Of a stretch of DNA of 64,000 nt, positions 12,301 to 21,472 are shown piece by piece. Within the stretch, counting starts at the first letter, position 1; each line of letters opens with the position of its first letter. The notes under the pieces were generated by a model, which searched no databases, was not told where the DNA came from, and worked only from the letters and a program-made list of their open reading frames with translations. The translations under genes and the position numbers were made by a program. The stretch is from Isoetes taiwanensis (Eukaryota > Streptophyta > Lycopodiopsida > Isoetales > Isoetaceae): assembly GCA_021234155.1 (NCBI GenBank), contig JAJEKV010000001.1, forward strand, positions 2,934,007 to 2,998,006. Reading direction: 5' to 3'.

Positions 12301-12936
12301 AATGACGCAGAGGAGCTTTTCCTTGCGTATAGCTTTATCTAACTGCCTGATGGTCATAGACTGCATAATAGGGTTGAATGGTTCACCTTTTATAGTCACG
12401 CGGGCTCCATTAGCTGCGTTGAAGGTGACTTCCCGTTTCTCGCAGTCTATGTTGGCCTTTGCAGATGCCAAGAATTCCATACCAACAATGAGGTCGTATT
12501 TGCCAATATCCATTAACTCGGCACCCAAAGCAACTGGTGCACCTGGCAACTGCATTTTGAGATTGATGCGATGGCCATGAGTATGTCTGACCTTACCACT
12601 GGCTAAAGTGACAGGCCTCGGTCGGGATCTCAAGGTTTCAAGCTGCAAAACCTGGGCCATTCTAGGAGAAGCAAAATTATGTGTACTCCCCGTATCCATA
12701 AGAATTACAAAAGGCTTACTGTCTACTTGACCTATAGTGGAAATAACAGCAGGCTGACTTTCAGCATTGCCGGTTTCTATAGCTGCAAGGATATGAGACG
12801 CACCGTGAATATATTCGGGAGCCTCCTCCTCGACAGGTAGTGTTGACTCAAGGTCGTCCCAATCGAGGTCGGCCATGGCCAGCTGGGCGGTCTGCGTAAC
12901 ATAAGGGCAATTGTGCATGAAGTGCCCGGGCCGCAT
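9337..12936 (-). CDS. pol: Ty3/gypsy Pol polyprotein with chromodomain
   Basis: This 1,199-codon open frame continues the gag frame after one TGA. Visible in order: the rest of the zinc knuckle (residues 1-10); aspartic protease [11 protein letters not shown] (about 80); reverse transcriptase with [32 protein letters not shown] and [10 protein letters not shown] (about 260-450); RNase H with [14 protein letters not shown] and DTDHQSL (about 560-640); integrase HHCC zinc site (H..H...CQVCQQ), then catalytic [10 protein letters not shown] and [10 protein letters not shown]; a GPY-type RWAGPF segment; and a chromodomain at about 1114-1170 containing LIKWKH and ATWV. Only the conserved Trp of LIKWKH fills a methyl-lysine cage position; the other two cage aromatics are not obvious. 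The long uninterrupted frame suggests fairly recent insertion. Confidence 0.97.
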   Translation of the reverse strand: MRPGHFMHNCPYVTQTAQLAMADLDWDDLESTLPVEEEAPEYIHGASHILAAIETGNAESQPAVISTIGQVDSKPFVILMDTGSTHNFASPRMAQVLQLETLRSRPRPVTLASGKVRHTHGHRINLKMQLPGAPVALGAELMDIGKYDLIVGMEFLASAKANIDCEKREVTFNAANGARVTIKGEPFNPIMQSMTIRQLDKAIRKEKLLCVIRLASIESDAKQKQVVDTLPEGIANLLREFSDLFPDEIQKLPPSRGVECEIALEPGTKPTSKAPYRMSPPELAELKKQLQELLNLGFIRPSVSPFGAPILFVKKKDGSLRMCIDYRQLNKHTIKNRYALPRADDLMDQLQGAKYFSKIDLRSGYHQIRIKEEDIHKSAFRTRYGHYEFTVMPFGLTNAPATFMRLMNDVFRQYLDDFVVIFFDDILIYSKTLEEHEAHLRLALQKLIRHQLFAKFSKCKFATPKVDYLGHVISAEGIATDLAKIEAVREWPIPGNVSEVRSFLGLAGYYRKFVKDFAKIAAPLTNLTKHEKVKDWMEHWKAKVQGSFQQLKDPEKDKLMATDASKIATGGVLMQEGRVISKKMNETEQRYPTHDQELLAVVRALRIWRHYLLGRRFHLDTDHQSLRYLSTQPNLNLRQRRWMEFMEEYDFEIMYKPGKHNVVADALSRHPLVTRTHCNAISTLTSEFGKQIEQTLAADPEFRDVWDSLAKEARTDKEREAFRSYKKEDNLLYYKDKLCVPETSGVRKLILHDTHNSPIAGHAGFMKTYFRIRSSYFWPSMKKDIARYIKQCQVCQQTKAEQLRIPGELQPLDVPNAKWEVITMDFIVGLPRTLRGYDALMVVVDKLSKMAHFLPCRTTDTTFDTALLFAKQIFRLHGMPRVIISDRDPKFVSAFWKDFFATIQTKLAMSTAYHPQTDGQTERTNRIIEDMLRSYVWSKQSQWADYIYLVEFAYNSIKQESSRMSPFMINYGYQCLTPDTWHNPVSKVEVSQQLLLEMQALVQEVRGYLLAARSRQKSVADKHRTPRVFQVGESNWLKIKVKQAKLKIGNCKKLAPRWAGPFKIIERVGEQAYRLDLPPRLKIHKVFHVSLLKQHTPALEEVLDTPTLLEMTEEQLEIVHEALLDRAYKQTRRTQMLQYLIKWKHLPVEDATWVMKIDLEKHYPDFMRESQGRTINDAINPAVGGKLGSLIAKGNALEG

Positions 12937-12945
12937 ACACCTGTA

Positions 12946-14061
12946 TCATGCCTTATCTCGGCGGAGCTGTTCTCGAGCCTCTTTAGGAATAGACTGTAAG
13001 AGGTTCCGAACTTCCTTACTGACATTGTTCGGTTTATCGGGCGTGCTGAAGGTGACTTTCTTTTCCTGGCGGCCATAAGAGTTCTGCTGAGAGGGCCCCG
13101 GACTTGGCGAGTGGGGTTTGTAAGGTGTGGACGGCCGTGGCTGTGAGTAAGGAGCAGGACGCAGATACTGGTTCCTTGGTGTGTCCTCTTCGAGGCTCAA
13201 TGCCTTAGCCTCAGCTTCTGCAACTGATTTCGGGTCTATGGCCTTAACCATTCGTTTAATTGATGGGGCCAACCCTTCACTGTAACCCTCCACCGCCCTC
13301 TTTTCATTCATACCTGGTACATACAGCCTCAAGCGCATAAATTCATCAGTGTAGGTCTGAACCGACATACCCTTCTGCTCTAACCTGTAGAAGGTCTGAA
13401 TTTGTTGGCATTTGTGCGCACGAGGCACATAATGCGACTTAAAGGCTTTGGCAAACTTCTTAAATTTGCACCTGCTTCTATCCAGATGCTTGGCTCTGGC
13501 ATAGCCCTTCCACCAAATACGGGCAGCTCCTGTAAGGTTTGTGGTGGCAACCTTTCCTGTATCCTTTTCTGTCATGCCATAGGACTTTCCAAACTCCTTC
13601 ATTTCGTCCAACCAGGACTCTGCATTCAGTCCGCCTCTAGATTTCCCATAAAACTGGGCCAGTTTCCTATTCTTCCATATACTAGTGCGGTACTCCTTAT
13701 CCCGGCGCTTTGCATGGTCTCCAGCTGATACCGACGACTCAGAGGACACAGAAGTGGCTGATTGTGAGGAGGTGGCGCTATCCCTAGAGGAACTCCGACG
13801 ACGTTTAGAACGGGGCCTCCTCTGTGCAGGTACAGGACTGGTTTCAGGTGGAGATGGCTGCTGTGTAGGTGGACTTGGCGGTAGCGGAGGTAACTCCGGT
13901 CCGTCTTCTTGTATATGCTGTGGTGGATTGGCGTGCAACACATAAGCTTGTAACTCGACTAATTGTCTCTTCATTAACGTGAGTTCCTGCTCAGGTGTTA
14001 GTCTACTGGCATTTGAAGGCGTCTGCCAGGCGGCGTTGCGTACACCGTCTATATCGAGCAT
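12946..14061 (-). CDS. gag: Ty3/gypsy Gag (capsid) with disrupted zinc knuckle
   Basis: A 371-codon ORF begins at ATG 14061. A Pro/Ser-rich, basic N-terminal third is followed by a retrotransposon gag capsid domain (about 135-270, with LNAESWLDEMKEF, ARIWWKGYA, FYRLEQKGMSVQTYTDEFMR). It stops at TGA 12946-12948. The next codons read [13 protein letters not shown], so the stop sits exactly on the first cysteine of a C-X2-C-X4-H-X4-C knuckle. Gag and Pol were therefore one continuous frame, with a Cys codon changed to TGA. Recoding cannot be excluded, but a point mutation is simpler. Confidence 0.93.
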   Translation of the reverse strand: MLDIDGVRNAAWQTPSNASRLTPEQELTLMKRQLVELQAYVLHANPPQHIQEDGPELPPLPPSPPTQQPSPPETSPVPAQRRPRSKRRRSSSRDSATSSQSATSVSSESSVSAGDHAKRRDKEYRTSIWKNRKLAQFYGKSRGGLNAESWLDEMKEFGKSYGMTEKDTGKVATTNLTGAARIWWKGYARAKHLDRSRCKFKKFAKAFKSHYVPRAHKCQQIQTFYRLEQKGMSVQTYTDEFMRLRLYVPGMNEKRAVEGYSEGLAPSIKRMVKAIDPKSVAEAEAKALSLEEDTPRNQYLRPAPYSQPRPSTPYKPHSPSPGPSQQNSYGRQEKKVTFSTPDKPNNVSKEVRNLLQSIPKEAREQLRRDKA

Positions 14062-14319
14062 AAAAAGGTATAAGCGGAATTATAGTAACATAAAGTCTCA
14101 CAACAATGTCATTTTGGATAGGGTAGAGAGAGAATACAGAAAAAGTACAATGGCAAAGATCCTTATTACAGGTGAAAACAGTCATTACATTAAGATTGAG
14201 TACATTGGTAGTGACAGAAGTTAATACAAAGACATAATACAAGGACATGTATTATACATTGGACATTTAAAGTTCAACTCACATATAACATCAAAAGAAC
14301 AAAACTGAGGGGACCGGGC

Positions 14320-14808
14320 CTAGGGGTTCGCAAATGGGTACAAGATGGAGTAGCGAACACTCTCACGTACAGCCCTGACGAGCTTGTATCGTGCCCAGGC
14401 CTGGACGATAACAGGTTGGTAGTCTAGCGTTGGGCTAATGATAAGGAGATTAAAGAGCCTCCTTAATGCATAGAAGATCTGCCACAAGTGGTCGTTGGCA
14501 TCCTCGAAATCTTCGTGCCTTGGCATGTCCCAATAGTCCCATGTGCGGCGAAGAGTTTGCTTCAGGTCCTCGAAGGCCCTTTCCCTGAGAATGTTAACTA
14601 TCTCCATCCCCTTGGCTGGATCATAGGGCTCCCCTGGTGGTGCGGGTTCTATCTCGTAACCTTCGTCCCATTCCGGGTACTCCCCATATCGTTGGCCATA
14701 ATCCTAGTCGGGCGGCCCTGGATCATCCCTCCTTATCAGATCGGTAATTCTCTCTTCATATTCTTCGAGTGTCTCTTCTACAAGACGATAGAAATGAATA
14801 TAGAACAT
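14320..14808 (-). pseudogene. ORF C: extra retrotransposon ORF of unknown function (in-frame TAG)
   Basis: The frame starts at ATG 14808, reaches TAG at codon 35 (14704-14706), then stays open to 14320, about 162 residues in all. The N-terminal part is acidic and probably helical (VEETLEEYEERI). The C-terminal part is rich in aromatic and basic residues (RRTWDYWDMPRHEDFEDA; YALRRLFNLL). I do not recognise a family. It lies between ORF B and gag, separated from each by 195-260 bp. TAG could derive from CAG by cytosine deamination. It may be an ancestral accessory gene of this element lineage. Confidence 0.55.
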
Positions 14809-15002
14809 TGAACAATTTTGTTATACCCTAAACTCCAATAGATAGAAGAACACATCATGGAAGAGAACAATTTTAATTGTATTCATTGATACAATAGTCA
14901 TACTTGATAAGAAGATGGTATATCATAACTATAAAATGGCTAAAAAGATGCCAAACCAAAATTCTACAATTATACGCAATACAAAATGCGTAATACAATT
15001 AT

Positions 15003-16404
15003 TTAAGAGCTAGGTCCCCCCTCTTCATCCGTAGGCCGGGGAGGTGGTGGCGGCGGTCGGTGTTGAAGCAGAGTCACCCCTGGGTCTACTGTGGCAGCCG
15101 CAATGGAGGCAACCTCTGGCGGATAGGCAACAGCCAATGGGGCCGCTGTAAGGAGCTTCATACTCATCCAGGGTGCAATGTCCTGTCCCAAGGCCGTCAA
15201 GGCAAGATCCCGTCGTACGAGTACATAAGTAAACGTACGATAGGGAAGTTTCTTGTGCCCGACCAATGTGGAAAGAGCACGGAGGGTCCACCATGAAGCT
15301 TCGGCCTCCGGCCCTAAGTCTCGGGCTATAAAAAGAACTTGCCCCTGTCGAAAAGCTGATAAGAAGAAGCGAGTAAGGTGGTTTCCCAATACCTTCCCTT
15401 GCGGGGTCTCTGCCGTGGCCACCTCCTTGTCCAAGTCTATAGGGACTTTTTCTTCCTTAAGTTCCTGCTGCTCTTCCTTCAAATGAGCAGGATTGTGGTA
15501 TAGATCCTCTCCCTCCTCATCCGAACTGGAGGGAACCTCGACCATATTAATATTTGGGACATGAGGTCCCATAGCTACAAAGGCATCTGGTGAAGGCTGA
15601 GAGGGCAGATCCTGCATCACCAGTTCCCGAAGCCGTAGCAAAGTCTCAGCTGGCTCTAAGGTCTCCTGGTGGAATTGGAGTAGCTGCTGCACCTCCTGAG
15701 GAAGCTCAATAGGAGCGAAGTCGATGAAATCATCCATACAATACTCTGCTAATTCATAAAGTACATGGTCCTTGCGCCGGCGCTTAAACCCGGCCACCAT
15801 GTGATAGGTCCAGATGATATCATCCAAGAGAAGATATTCTTGCCCTTGGTGATACACAACTGGAAGGGCGTCTAGCCCTGACAAGCGTGCAGCTTGTTCC
15901 CGGCGTGGTGGCATCTCCTCTGCCAACTGCTTCCAACGGGCGAAGTCACCCATGCCTATATGCTCATCTTCTCCCTCCTCGGGAGATTCAGGATGTTTGC
16001 CTTTCTCTGCCGGCAAAGTCTCATCCTCAACGTATTGATCCATGAGGATGGCTAGGGCGAATGGCAACTTCAAGATATTGTCGCCCCTGATGCTGCACAA
16101 CGGGCAGGTGCTTGCCCCATCTAAGTTTTCCTTTCAACACATCATACGCGTGGGTGTCACCCCCTAGCATATCCCGGACCACCTCTCATTCTAGATACAA
16201 CTGGGGAGGATCCCCAAGAGGGATACACAAAGGAAGCATCTCCTCTGTGTAAAACTCTAAGAATCCGGCATAATCTGGGTGCCGCTGCATATTAGTGATG
16301 AGATCAAGGCGCTGACATAGCAAGGGCCGTAACAGGTCGAAGGGCACTTGCGGATCCCAATGCTCTCCATCCTGGTACCATGCAAGTAGGTCGGTGGCAG
16401 CCAT
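15003..16404 (-). pseudogene. ORF B: extra retrotransposon ORF of unknown function (TGA and frameshift)
   Basis: ATG 16404 lies in good context (CGCCCATGGCT) and begins MAATDLLAWYQDGEHWDP. After 72 codons the frame meets TGA (16186-16188), continues open about 50 codons, and the longer downstream frame (15003-16100) is in another register, so one frameshift occurred around 16040-16100. The downstream 350 residues have an acidic middle (SSSDEEGEDLYHNP) and a Pro-rich C-terminus. The phrases LPVVQHQGRQY and LPVVYHQGQEY occur on the two sides of the break and suggest an internal repeat. No family is recognised. It follows the H3 ORF after a 200-bp AT-rich spacer holding promoter-like elements. 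Confidence 0.6.
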
Positions 16405-16476
16405 GGGCGCGAAGGGAGGAGGAAGGAAGAAAAACAGATATAACAAATGAAATGAAACTTTGAAGATCCTTTTTAA

Positions 16477-16502
16477 CCCCTTTTATTTATGCTGACGTCA
16501 GC
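16477..16502 (-). promoter_or_regulatory. Possible internal promoter upstream of ORF B
   Basis: On the minus strand the perfect 12-bp palindrome GCTGACGTCAGC (16491-16502, with a TGACGTCA bZIP-type core) is followed at once by ATAAATAAAAGGGG, a TATA-like string, about 75 bp before the ORF B start codon. Position and composition fit a core promoter, but transcription is not shown. Confidence 0.4.
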
Positions 16503-16606
16503 ATTTTCGTATTTAATACAAAATAAAAGGTTTTTAATACAAAATAAAAAGTTTTTATTAAATATCAAAAAAAAATATTTATAATGCGAAAACCCTGCAA
16601 AATGTG

Positions 16607-17128
16607 CTAAGGATGCTCCCCCCGAATCCTGCGAGCGAGGGCTAAATCCTTTGGCATTATGGTGACCCTCTTTGCGTGGATCGCGCAAAGATTGGCGTCA
16701 CCAAAGAGTGCCACCAGATAGGCCTCCGCAGCCTTTTGGAGCGCCAAGATGGCAAAAGTCTGGAAGCGGAGGTTGGTTTTGAACTCTTGGGCGATCTCCC
16801 GAACCAACCTCTGAAAGGGGAGCTTCCGTATCAGAAGTTGGGTGGACTTCTGAAACTTACGGATCTCCCGTAAGGCGACAGTGCCGGGTCGGTACCGGTG
16901 GGGTTTCCTCTGTGGAGCAGGGTTGGGAGGCGGCCCCCTTTGTGCAGGCACAGTCTTGGCCCCAACAACTGGTCGGGACGCATCCACCCACTTCTGCCTC
17001 CGACTGGAGCTCACGTTCTTCCCAAAAGCCCCGACAGTCCTCAACTTTTCCTTGTACTGACTGCCGGACTTTCGGGCCACGGATTTCCTCCGGTGCTTAA
17101 CAGTCGTATGCTCCGTTGGGGTTGGGCC
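16607..17128 (-). CDS. Histone H3 domain encoded within the retrotransposon
   Basis: The last 99 residues (coded by 16906-16610) are a complete histone H3 core. It begins [19 protein letters not shown], has alpha-1 [13 protein letters not shown], loop 1 FKTNLRFQ, alpha-2 [31 protein letters not shown] and alpha-3 ARRIRG. Loop 1 has the canonical length, and Tyr41 and Leu90 match plant H3.3 more than H3.1. Replaced positions include Asp77>Glu, Asp81>Asn, Glu94>Lys and Glu105>Gly. The normal tail is replaced by about 74 basic, Ser/Pro-rich residues containing one ARKS, as around H3 Lys9. No ATG precedes the domain in frame. The frame runs back to a single TAG (17129-17131) and beyond into ORF A, so the product was probably an ORF A-H3 fusion or a readthrough product. 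The H3 part has no stop or frameshift. Confidence 0.93.
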   Translation of the reverse strand, partial: GPTPTEHTTVKHRRKSVARKSGSQYKEKLRTVGAFGKNVSSSRRQKWVDASRPVVGAKTVPAQRGPPPNPAPQRKPHRYRPGTVALREIRKFQKSTQLLIRKLPFQRLVREIAQEFKTNLRFQTFAILALQKAAEAYLVALFGDANLCAIHAKRVTIMPKDLALARRIRGEHP

Positions 17129-17866
17129 CTACCCACTCCCTGATCCCCCATCGCCCTGCTGATCCGGCTGCTCTTGCCGAGCCTTCTCCTCCTTCTCCCG
17201 TTGGATCCTCTCCTGCTCATCCCTAAACTTCTGAGCTCTCCTAAGGTCTTTCTCAACCTCTCTGTACCGACGCTCTACAATACGGCGAAGGAGCTCAGCA
17301 TGGTATCGATCGGGCCGCTGGTTCATATCGATCTGAATCGTCGTTAAATAATCTATACTGATGTCAGGGATCTCTCCCCACGTGAAGCTCCGGGAAGCCT
17401 CATGCCATTGGTAGGGGGGTATCTCGATGGCCCTGCCATCTATGACGGCGAGTCCATCTCCCAGGTACCTGTACTCTCGACCTCGAGCCGCCGTATCGGC
17501 TCGCTCTATCTCCCTGTGGTCATCCTCCCTGGCCAAGTTTCTGATACGGTCGGCCTCTTTCCTTATGTCCTCCTCCTCGGTGTGGCCTTCACATTCTGGA
17601 GGATAAAACTTTATTAACATCATGACCAAGTCAGGTTGCTCGGCCATGGTGTAAGGAAGCTGGCGGAGGTTCAGTCTGACCAAGAACGGCTCCGAGAAAT
17701 GGTAAATTGGATAGGGGATCCTATCGTTGTTCTCAAATCTGTTGACCAACTCGTCTAGAAGTATGTCAATCAAAGCAGGGTCGGTAGCCATATGCCGAGC
17801 GATCAAAGCGTAGATCTGGGCTATAGTAAGAGTAGTGGGGTCCAAGGTACTCTTGGTGATGGCCAT
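17129..17866 (-). CDS. ORF A: unknown N-terminal protein fused in frame to H3 across one UAG
   Basis: ATG 17866 is in good context (GCCATGGCC). The 245 codons encode an unrecognised protein: an N-terminal helical region (IAQIYALIARHMATDPALID), an acidic middle (CEGHTEEEDIRKEADRIR) and a charged coiled-coil end (about 195-235, RRYREVEKDLRRAQKFRDEQ) closing in Gly/Ser. It ends at TAG 17129-17131, followed in the same frame by the H3 segment. The other stops in this element look like single-base changes, so TAG may be a mutated CAG and ORF A plus H3 a 419-residue fusion. Regulated readthrough (TAG followed by GGC) is the alternative. Confidence 0.75.
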   Translation of the reverse strand: MAITKSTLDPTTLTIAQIYALIARHMATDPALIDILLDELVNRFENNDRIPYPIYHFSEPFLVRLNLRQLPYTMAEQPDLVMMLIKFYPPECEGHTEEEDIRKEADRIRNLAREDDHREIERADTAARGREYRYLGDGLAVIDGRAIEIPPYQWHEASRSFTWGEIPDISIDYLTTIQIDMNQRPDRYHAELLRRIVERRYREVEKDLRRAQKFRDEQERIQREKEEKARQEQPDQQGDGGSGSG

Positions 17867-18613
17867 GGCTTATGGCACTGAGGTCTAGGGAAACAGGCGG
17901 TAGGGTGCTTGCGGCTAGGGAAGCGGTAGTGAAGGCGCTAGGGTTGGCGAAGAACCAGGGTGAAGAAGCAGGGTCAGGTCCGGCGGCTATGGCGGGCGTC
18001 GGATCCGGCGGGCGAAGGCGTTGAAGGCAAGGCGGACATAATAACTTTAACGGCCGCCTAACTCTTAAAGTTTAAAATTTTTCTTATTAACTTTTTATTT
18101 TTATATAAAAAAATATATTTATACGACGGGAATACGCGGAAAAATACGGTCGGGCGCCGACGGCATTCTACGCGCTCCCACCGCGACTGGGGGTCGACAA
18201 AAAGCAAGCGGCGCCCGGGTTGACTCGCGACGGTACGGTCGGGCGCCGACAGCATTTTAGGCTCTCCCACCGCGGCCGCAGGCTTACAAAAATCAAGCTG
18301 GCGCCGAAGTTGACTTTCGGCCTTCCCCGTGACCATTTTTCCGCCAAATGACGATCGCCCTAGGGTATTTGGGGTACGCCCGATCCAATGGAACCACTTT
18401 CTCCTTCATCTGAACTACCTACAAAAATTTATAACCCCTCCAAACTTGGGGCCTCCAGTTGCCCTAAACTTATTAAGACTTACACCCTAATACATCAACC
18501 TAGCACAGAACCAAACATCAAAGAGCTAGACAATCACACTAGCTTAACTTCCACCTAACTACCGAGCTAACGAGTTAGGGTTTAGTCAGTGCTATGATTT
18601 CGAGCAATTCGAA
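17867..18613 (-). other. Retrotransposon leader / ORF A upstream region
   Basis: About 750 bp separate the primer site from ORF A. The half nearest ORF A is GC-rich and resembles a plant 5' UTR. Next comes an AT block (18070-18125) with TATATAAAAATA-type strings on the minus strand. Farther out is a GC-rich part holding two copies of a CGGTCGGGCGCCGACGGCAT-like unit (near 18148 and 18236). No gene is seen. Confidence 0.45.
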
Positions 18614-18631
18614 ATCACGGCTCTGATACCA
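18614..18631 (-). other. Primer-binding site (initiator Met tRNA)
   Basis: On the minus strand TGGTATCAGAGCCGTG directly follows the 5' LTR. TGGTATCAGAGC is complementary to the 3' end of plant initiator-Met tRNA, the usual primer of plant LTR retrotransposons. Confidence 0.92.
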
Positions 18632-20222
18632 TCGCGGACGCCCCCGAATATATACGACCCCTACCGCCAGATACATACGGGACTTTCCCCTCCCATGGCA
18701 ACCATCTCGCCATGAGCGGGGCCCTCCGTCCGACCCGCCATCTACGAGATGCTCGAGTGAAGGACACGGAGGTGTCATTCGGTCCACGCCTTCGATGGGC
18801 TCCTACGTCGCGGAAGCATGAATACAAGGTTAGCACACAGCATAAATCATATATAAATAACCACCACGAAGGGTGGCGCATCCATCCAAATACCAACGGC
18901 AAAGAATATGCATATAAACCTAAGAAAACACCCCAAACCCCGTGTTCTACCCCTTCCTCGCACTTCGAGGATAGACCGACGGCTCGGTCTCAAGAGTTCA
19001 GCGACGCAGGTATAACCCGGGCGCTATCGGCATAGAACATCGGCTAGGGTTGTCCACTCCATCCGCCCCTCCCGTGCACACTTTGCGGATGGGTCGATCC
19101 ACGCTATGGCCGCTTATAGCCTTCCTGAGACGAGACTCAAGGTATCACCCTTTGAGCCTACTCCCAGGGTTCATGACGCCCGGTCCGATGAGGCAGTCGG
19201 AAGCGTCCCCTCCGTGATCACATTGGTTCCATGGGTGAGCTAGAGGATACGTGCCGCATCAGCGACCCCCGCATCCGTACCCAACTTACTCACCCTAAAT
19301 CTACTCAAAGTGCAAGATGCTCCATACGGATCACACCTCTACACCCAGGGAGTGTCAGACCCATACCCGGCCCTCTACGTGACCGACTATCAGGCCTAGC
19401 CCACTGTAGAAGTCTCAGGAGCCTTTTATGTTCGTGCAAGACCCCACCCCCACTTCACCACTGCGTCCCTTCTCTGGTGCTAGGCCAGACTATAGCGTCT
19501 ACGACCCGGTGGTCTCTTGTACACAGGCCGCATCTAATGGGAATATTACAGGGCTCTATCTAGGAACATACTATCATACATGAGCTCAGAGGTCTCTACC
19601 CCCCCTTTAAACCCCTGTTTAATGGAAGCTACCGATATACTTCATAGATACATCGATCATTCCTTATCAGAGCACCATTCATAATTGAAATGTAATCCTA
19701 CTTACCACAGAAGGGTTAATCTCAACAAAAGCAACCAGAAAAGAGTACTGAAGTACTATCCTACAAATGACAAGCTAAACTACTACTAACCCGTGTTTCG
19801 GCTGGAACCATTGTCGTGGGGTGCTTCCATATTGCTGTAACTAGGGTGGCAGCGACAGCTAGTGGTTGTTCAGCGATTTGGGGAAGTCAACAACAGTCCT
19901 TGGGCGCTCAACTGCTCCTTGGGTGCTCTGCTGGGTCGATTATGGTTGATATGGGGGTGGTGATCCACCTTAATGGATCCAATTAGTAATCACCATGTTG
20001 GCCAATCGAGTTTGGCCAGGTGGCGCCTTCCCATAATTGGCTTAATTATCCTTCTTAAATATTAATTCCTTAATTATAGATTATTATCCTTAATGATTAA
20101 ATTAGCATTTAATCCCTTTTAGGTCAACCCCCTAGGTTACCATACCCCATGGTGGCGTATCTATACTGGGTGACGTGTCAATGTATTTATACGTATACCG
20201 TATAAATACTTGAAACGTCACA
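18632..20222 (-). repeat. 5' LTR of the Ty3/gypsy element
   Basis: A 1,591-bp copy of the LTR at 7140-8754. It ends CGTCACA at 20222 on the plus strand; its inner end is altered (TCGCGGACG instead of TGTGACG). Several indels relative to the other LTR (for example around 18738, 19018, 20035 and 20105) show time since insertion. The TATA-bearing imperfect palindrome is at 20183-20212. Confidence 0.95.
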
Positions 20223-21472
20223 GCAGTGATGCAGCCATGGCGATTTAAGCTTACTTGCAACTGCACCTTGTCCGTTTCTTCTTGTTTTTCTTTTTGTTTC
20301 TCGTTTTGCTTTCAGCTCGTCACTGATCTGTTTGAAAGGCAGGGGATTCGTGGAATGGCATCTGGAACTAAGGAGCAGAGCCCATCTCATGGCGGGTCTC
20401 GGCTGCGAAGATCTTTGGGTTCTAAGTTGTATGTATTTGCAGGGCTGGAAGTAATGCGGAGCAGAGCAGGGCCGATTTGGATTTAGAGCTGGGCAGGTGC
20501 AGACCCTGACCGAAATCTGCTCATATTTATGATCTAGGTCGGCATGATTTGGATTAGTGGGTTCAAATCCCACGATGCGGTTGATTCTTTCTGGAACTAA
20601 GGCATTTGTTTCTGATTGCAGTGGTGCCAATTCTTCTTCTCTCATCTGTTCTTCCCATCTGTTCTTCTCTTTTGTGATTGCGATGGTCTTCGTGCATTTT
20701 TGGTCTGTAGAGGCTGAAGTATACCATGTATGTATGTACGTATAATAGCCGTATGGGATGCGCACATTTATACGTGGGTCTGATGTGGAAATTTCGCAGC
20801 CCTTTATTTGGCATATTCAAGGAATCATGCTTAAATCCAATGAACGAAAAAAAACAATAGGGATAGAGCAATAGGGATAGGCACTATTAATGGTGCCATA
20901 TAGTGATATGTGCCATTATGGTAAAAATGGATGGATCTATTGAAGTTTATATTGAATCCTACTATCTAGACAAAGGGTATTAATAGAAGGAATAGCTTAT
21001 CAAACCAAATAAATCATTAGTAGCCAACTGCTAGATCCTTAAGAGAAGTTAAATCCTTAAACAAATTTCACCTTGCCAACACCAAAGGCTTCCGGTGTGA
21101 CTTTTGCTAGTGTATATTTTTTTTTTGTTGCCATCGACGCACTATTAAACCTCTAAATAGGTTAAAACCATTAAATATCAACCGTTGCTGCCACGAGCGA
21201 TTTTAACCATCCCACGTGTCCAGACCATTTCTATCCTACATGCCTCTTCTGCCAAAAAGCACAGCTACCGGTCAAGCCAAGCCAAGGATAAGGCGATCTG
21301 CCTCTGTGGTCAGGAATTTTCGTCTCCGGTGTCTCAGATCTGGCGCCTAGAGGTTGGACACTCTCTTCCGCATAACAATTTACAGTTTTACTTGTAGGAG
21401 TTCGTGGATTTGGTCCATGATTTGAATCGCCTTTCCTTTTGAGTATTAGGGTTTTGTGTGATATTTATATCT
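20223..21472. other. Spacer and probable upstream region of the 21.5-kb gene
   Basis: No gene is supported. The ORFs here are short and unlike known proteins. A CACGTG G-box-like site lies at about 21212, and the last 250 bp before the ATG resemble a plant 5' UTR. GTGGGTTCAAATCCCAC near 20561 resembles a tRNA T-arm, but no complete tRNA is present. Confidence 0.4.

Larger units (their letters stand above)
7140..20222 (-). mobile_element. Ty3/gypsy chromovirus with extra ORFs including histone H3
   Basis: A 13,083-bp LTR retrotransposon on the minus strand. Order in its own direction: 5' LTR (20222-18632), primer site, leader, ORF A, H3 domain, ORF B, ORF C, gag, pol ending in a chromodomain, polypurine tract, 3' LTR (8754-7140). 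The LTR ends form TGTGACG...CGTCACA. Protease, RT, RNase H, integrase, chromodomain order identifies Ty3/gypsy chromoviruses. The about 4 kb of coding DNA between leader and gag is not part of the standard chromovirus plan. Several single-base in-frame stops show it is decayed. The flanking bases (TTTGT left, GCAGT right) do not form the expected 5-bp target duplication. Confidence 0.95.

Noticed and set aside
12119-12580. Plus-strand 153-codon ORF within pol
   Set aside because: Antisense shadow of the protease/RT frame.
16607-16906. Calling the retrotransposon histone a centromeric CENH3
   Set aside because: Loop 1 has the canonical H3 length and the core follows H3.3-like residues (Tyr41, Leu90); only the long unusual tail recalls CENH3.
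20545-20585. tRNA gene suggested by GTGGGTTCAAATCCCAC
   Set aside because: Only a T-arm is present; no matching acceptor stem, D-arm or anticodon arm lies at the right distance.
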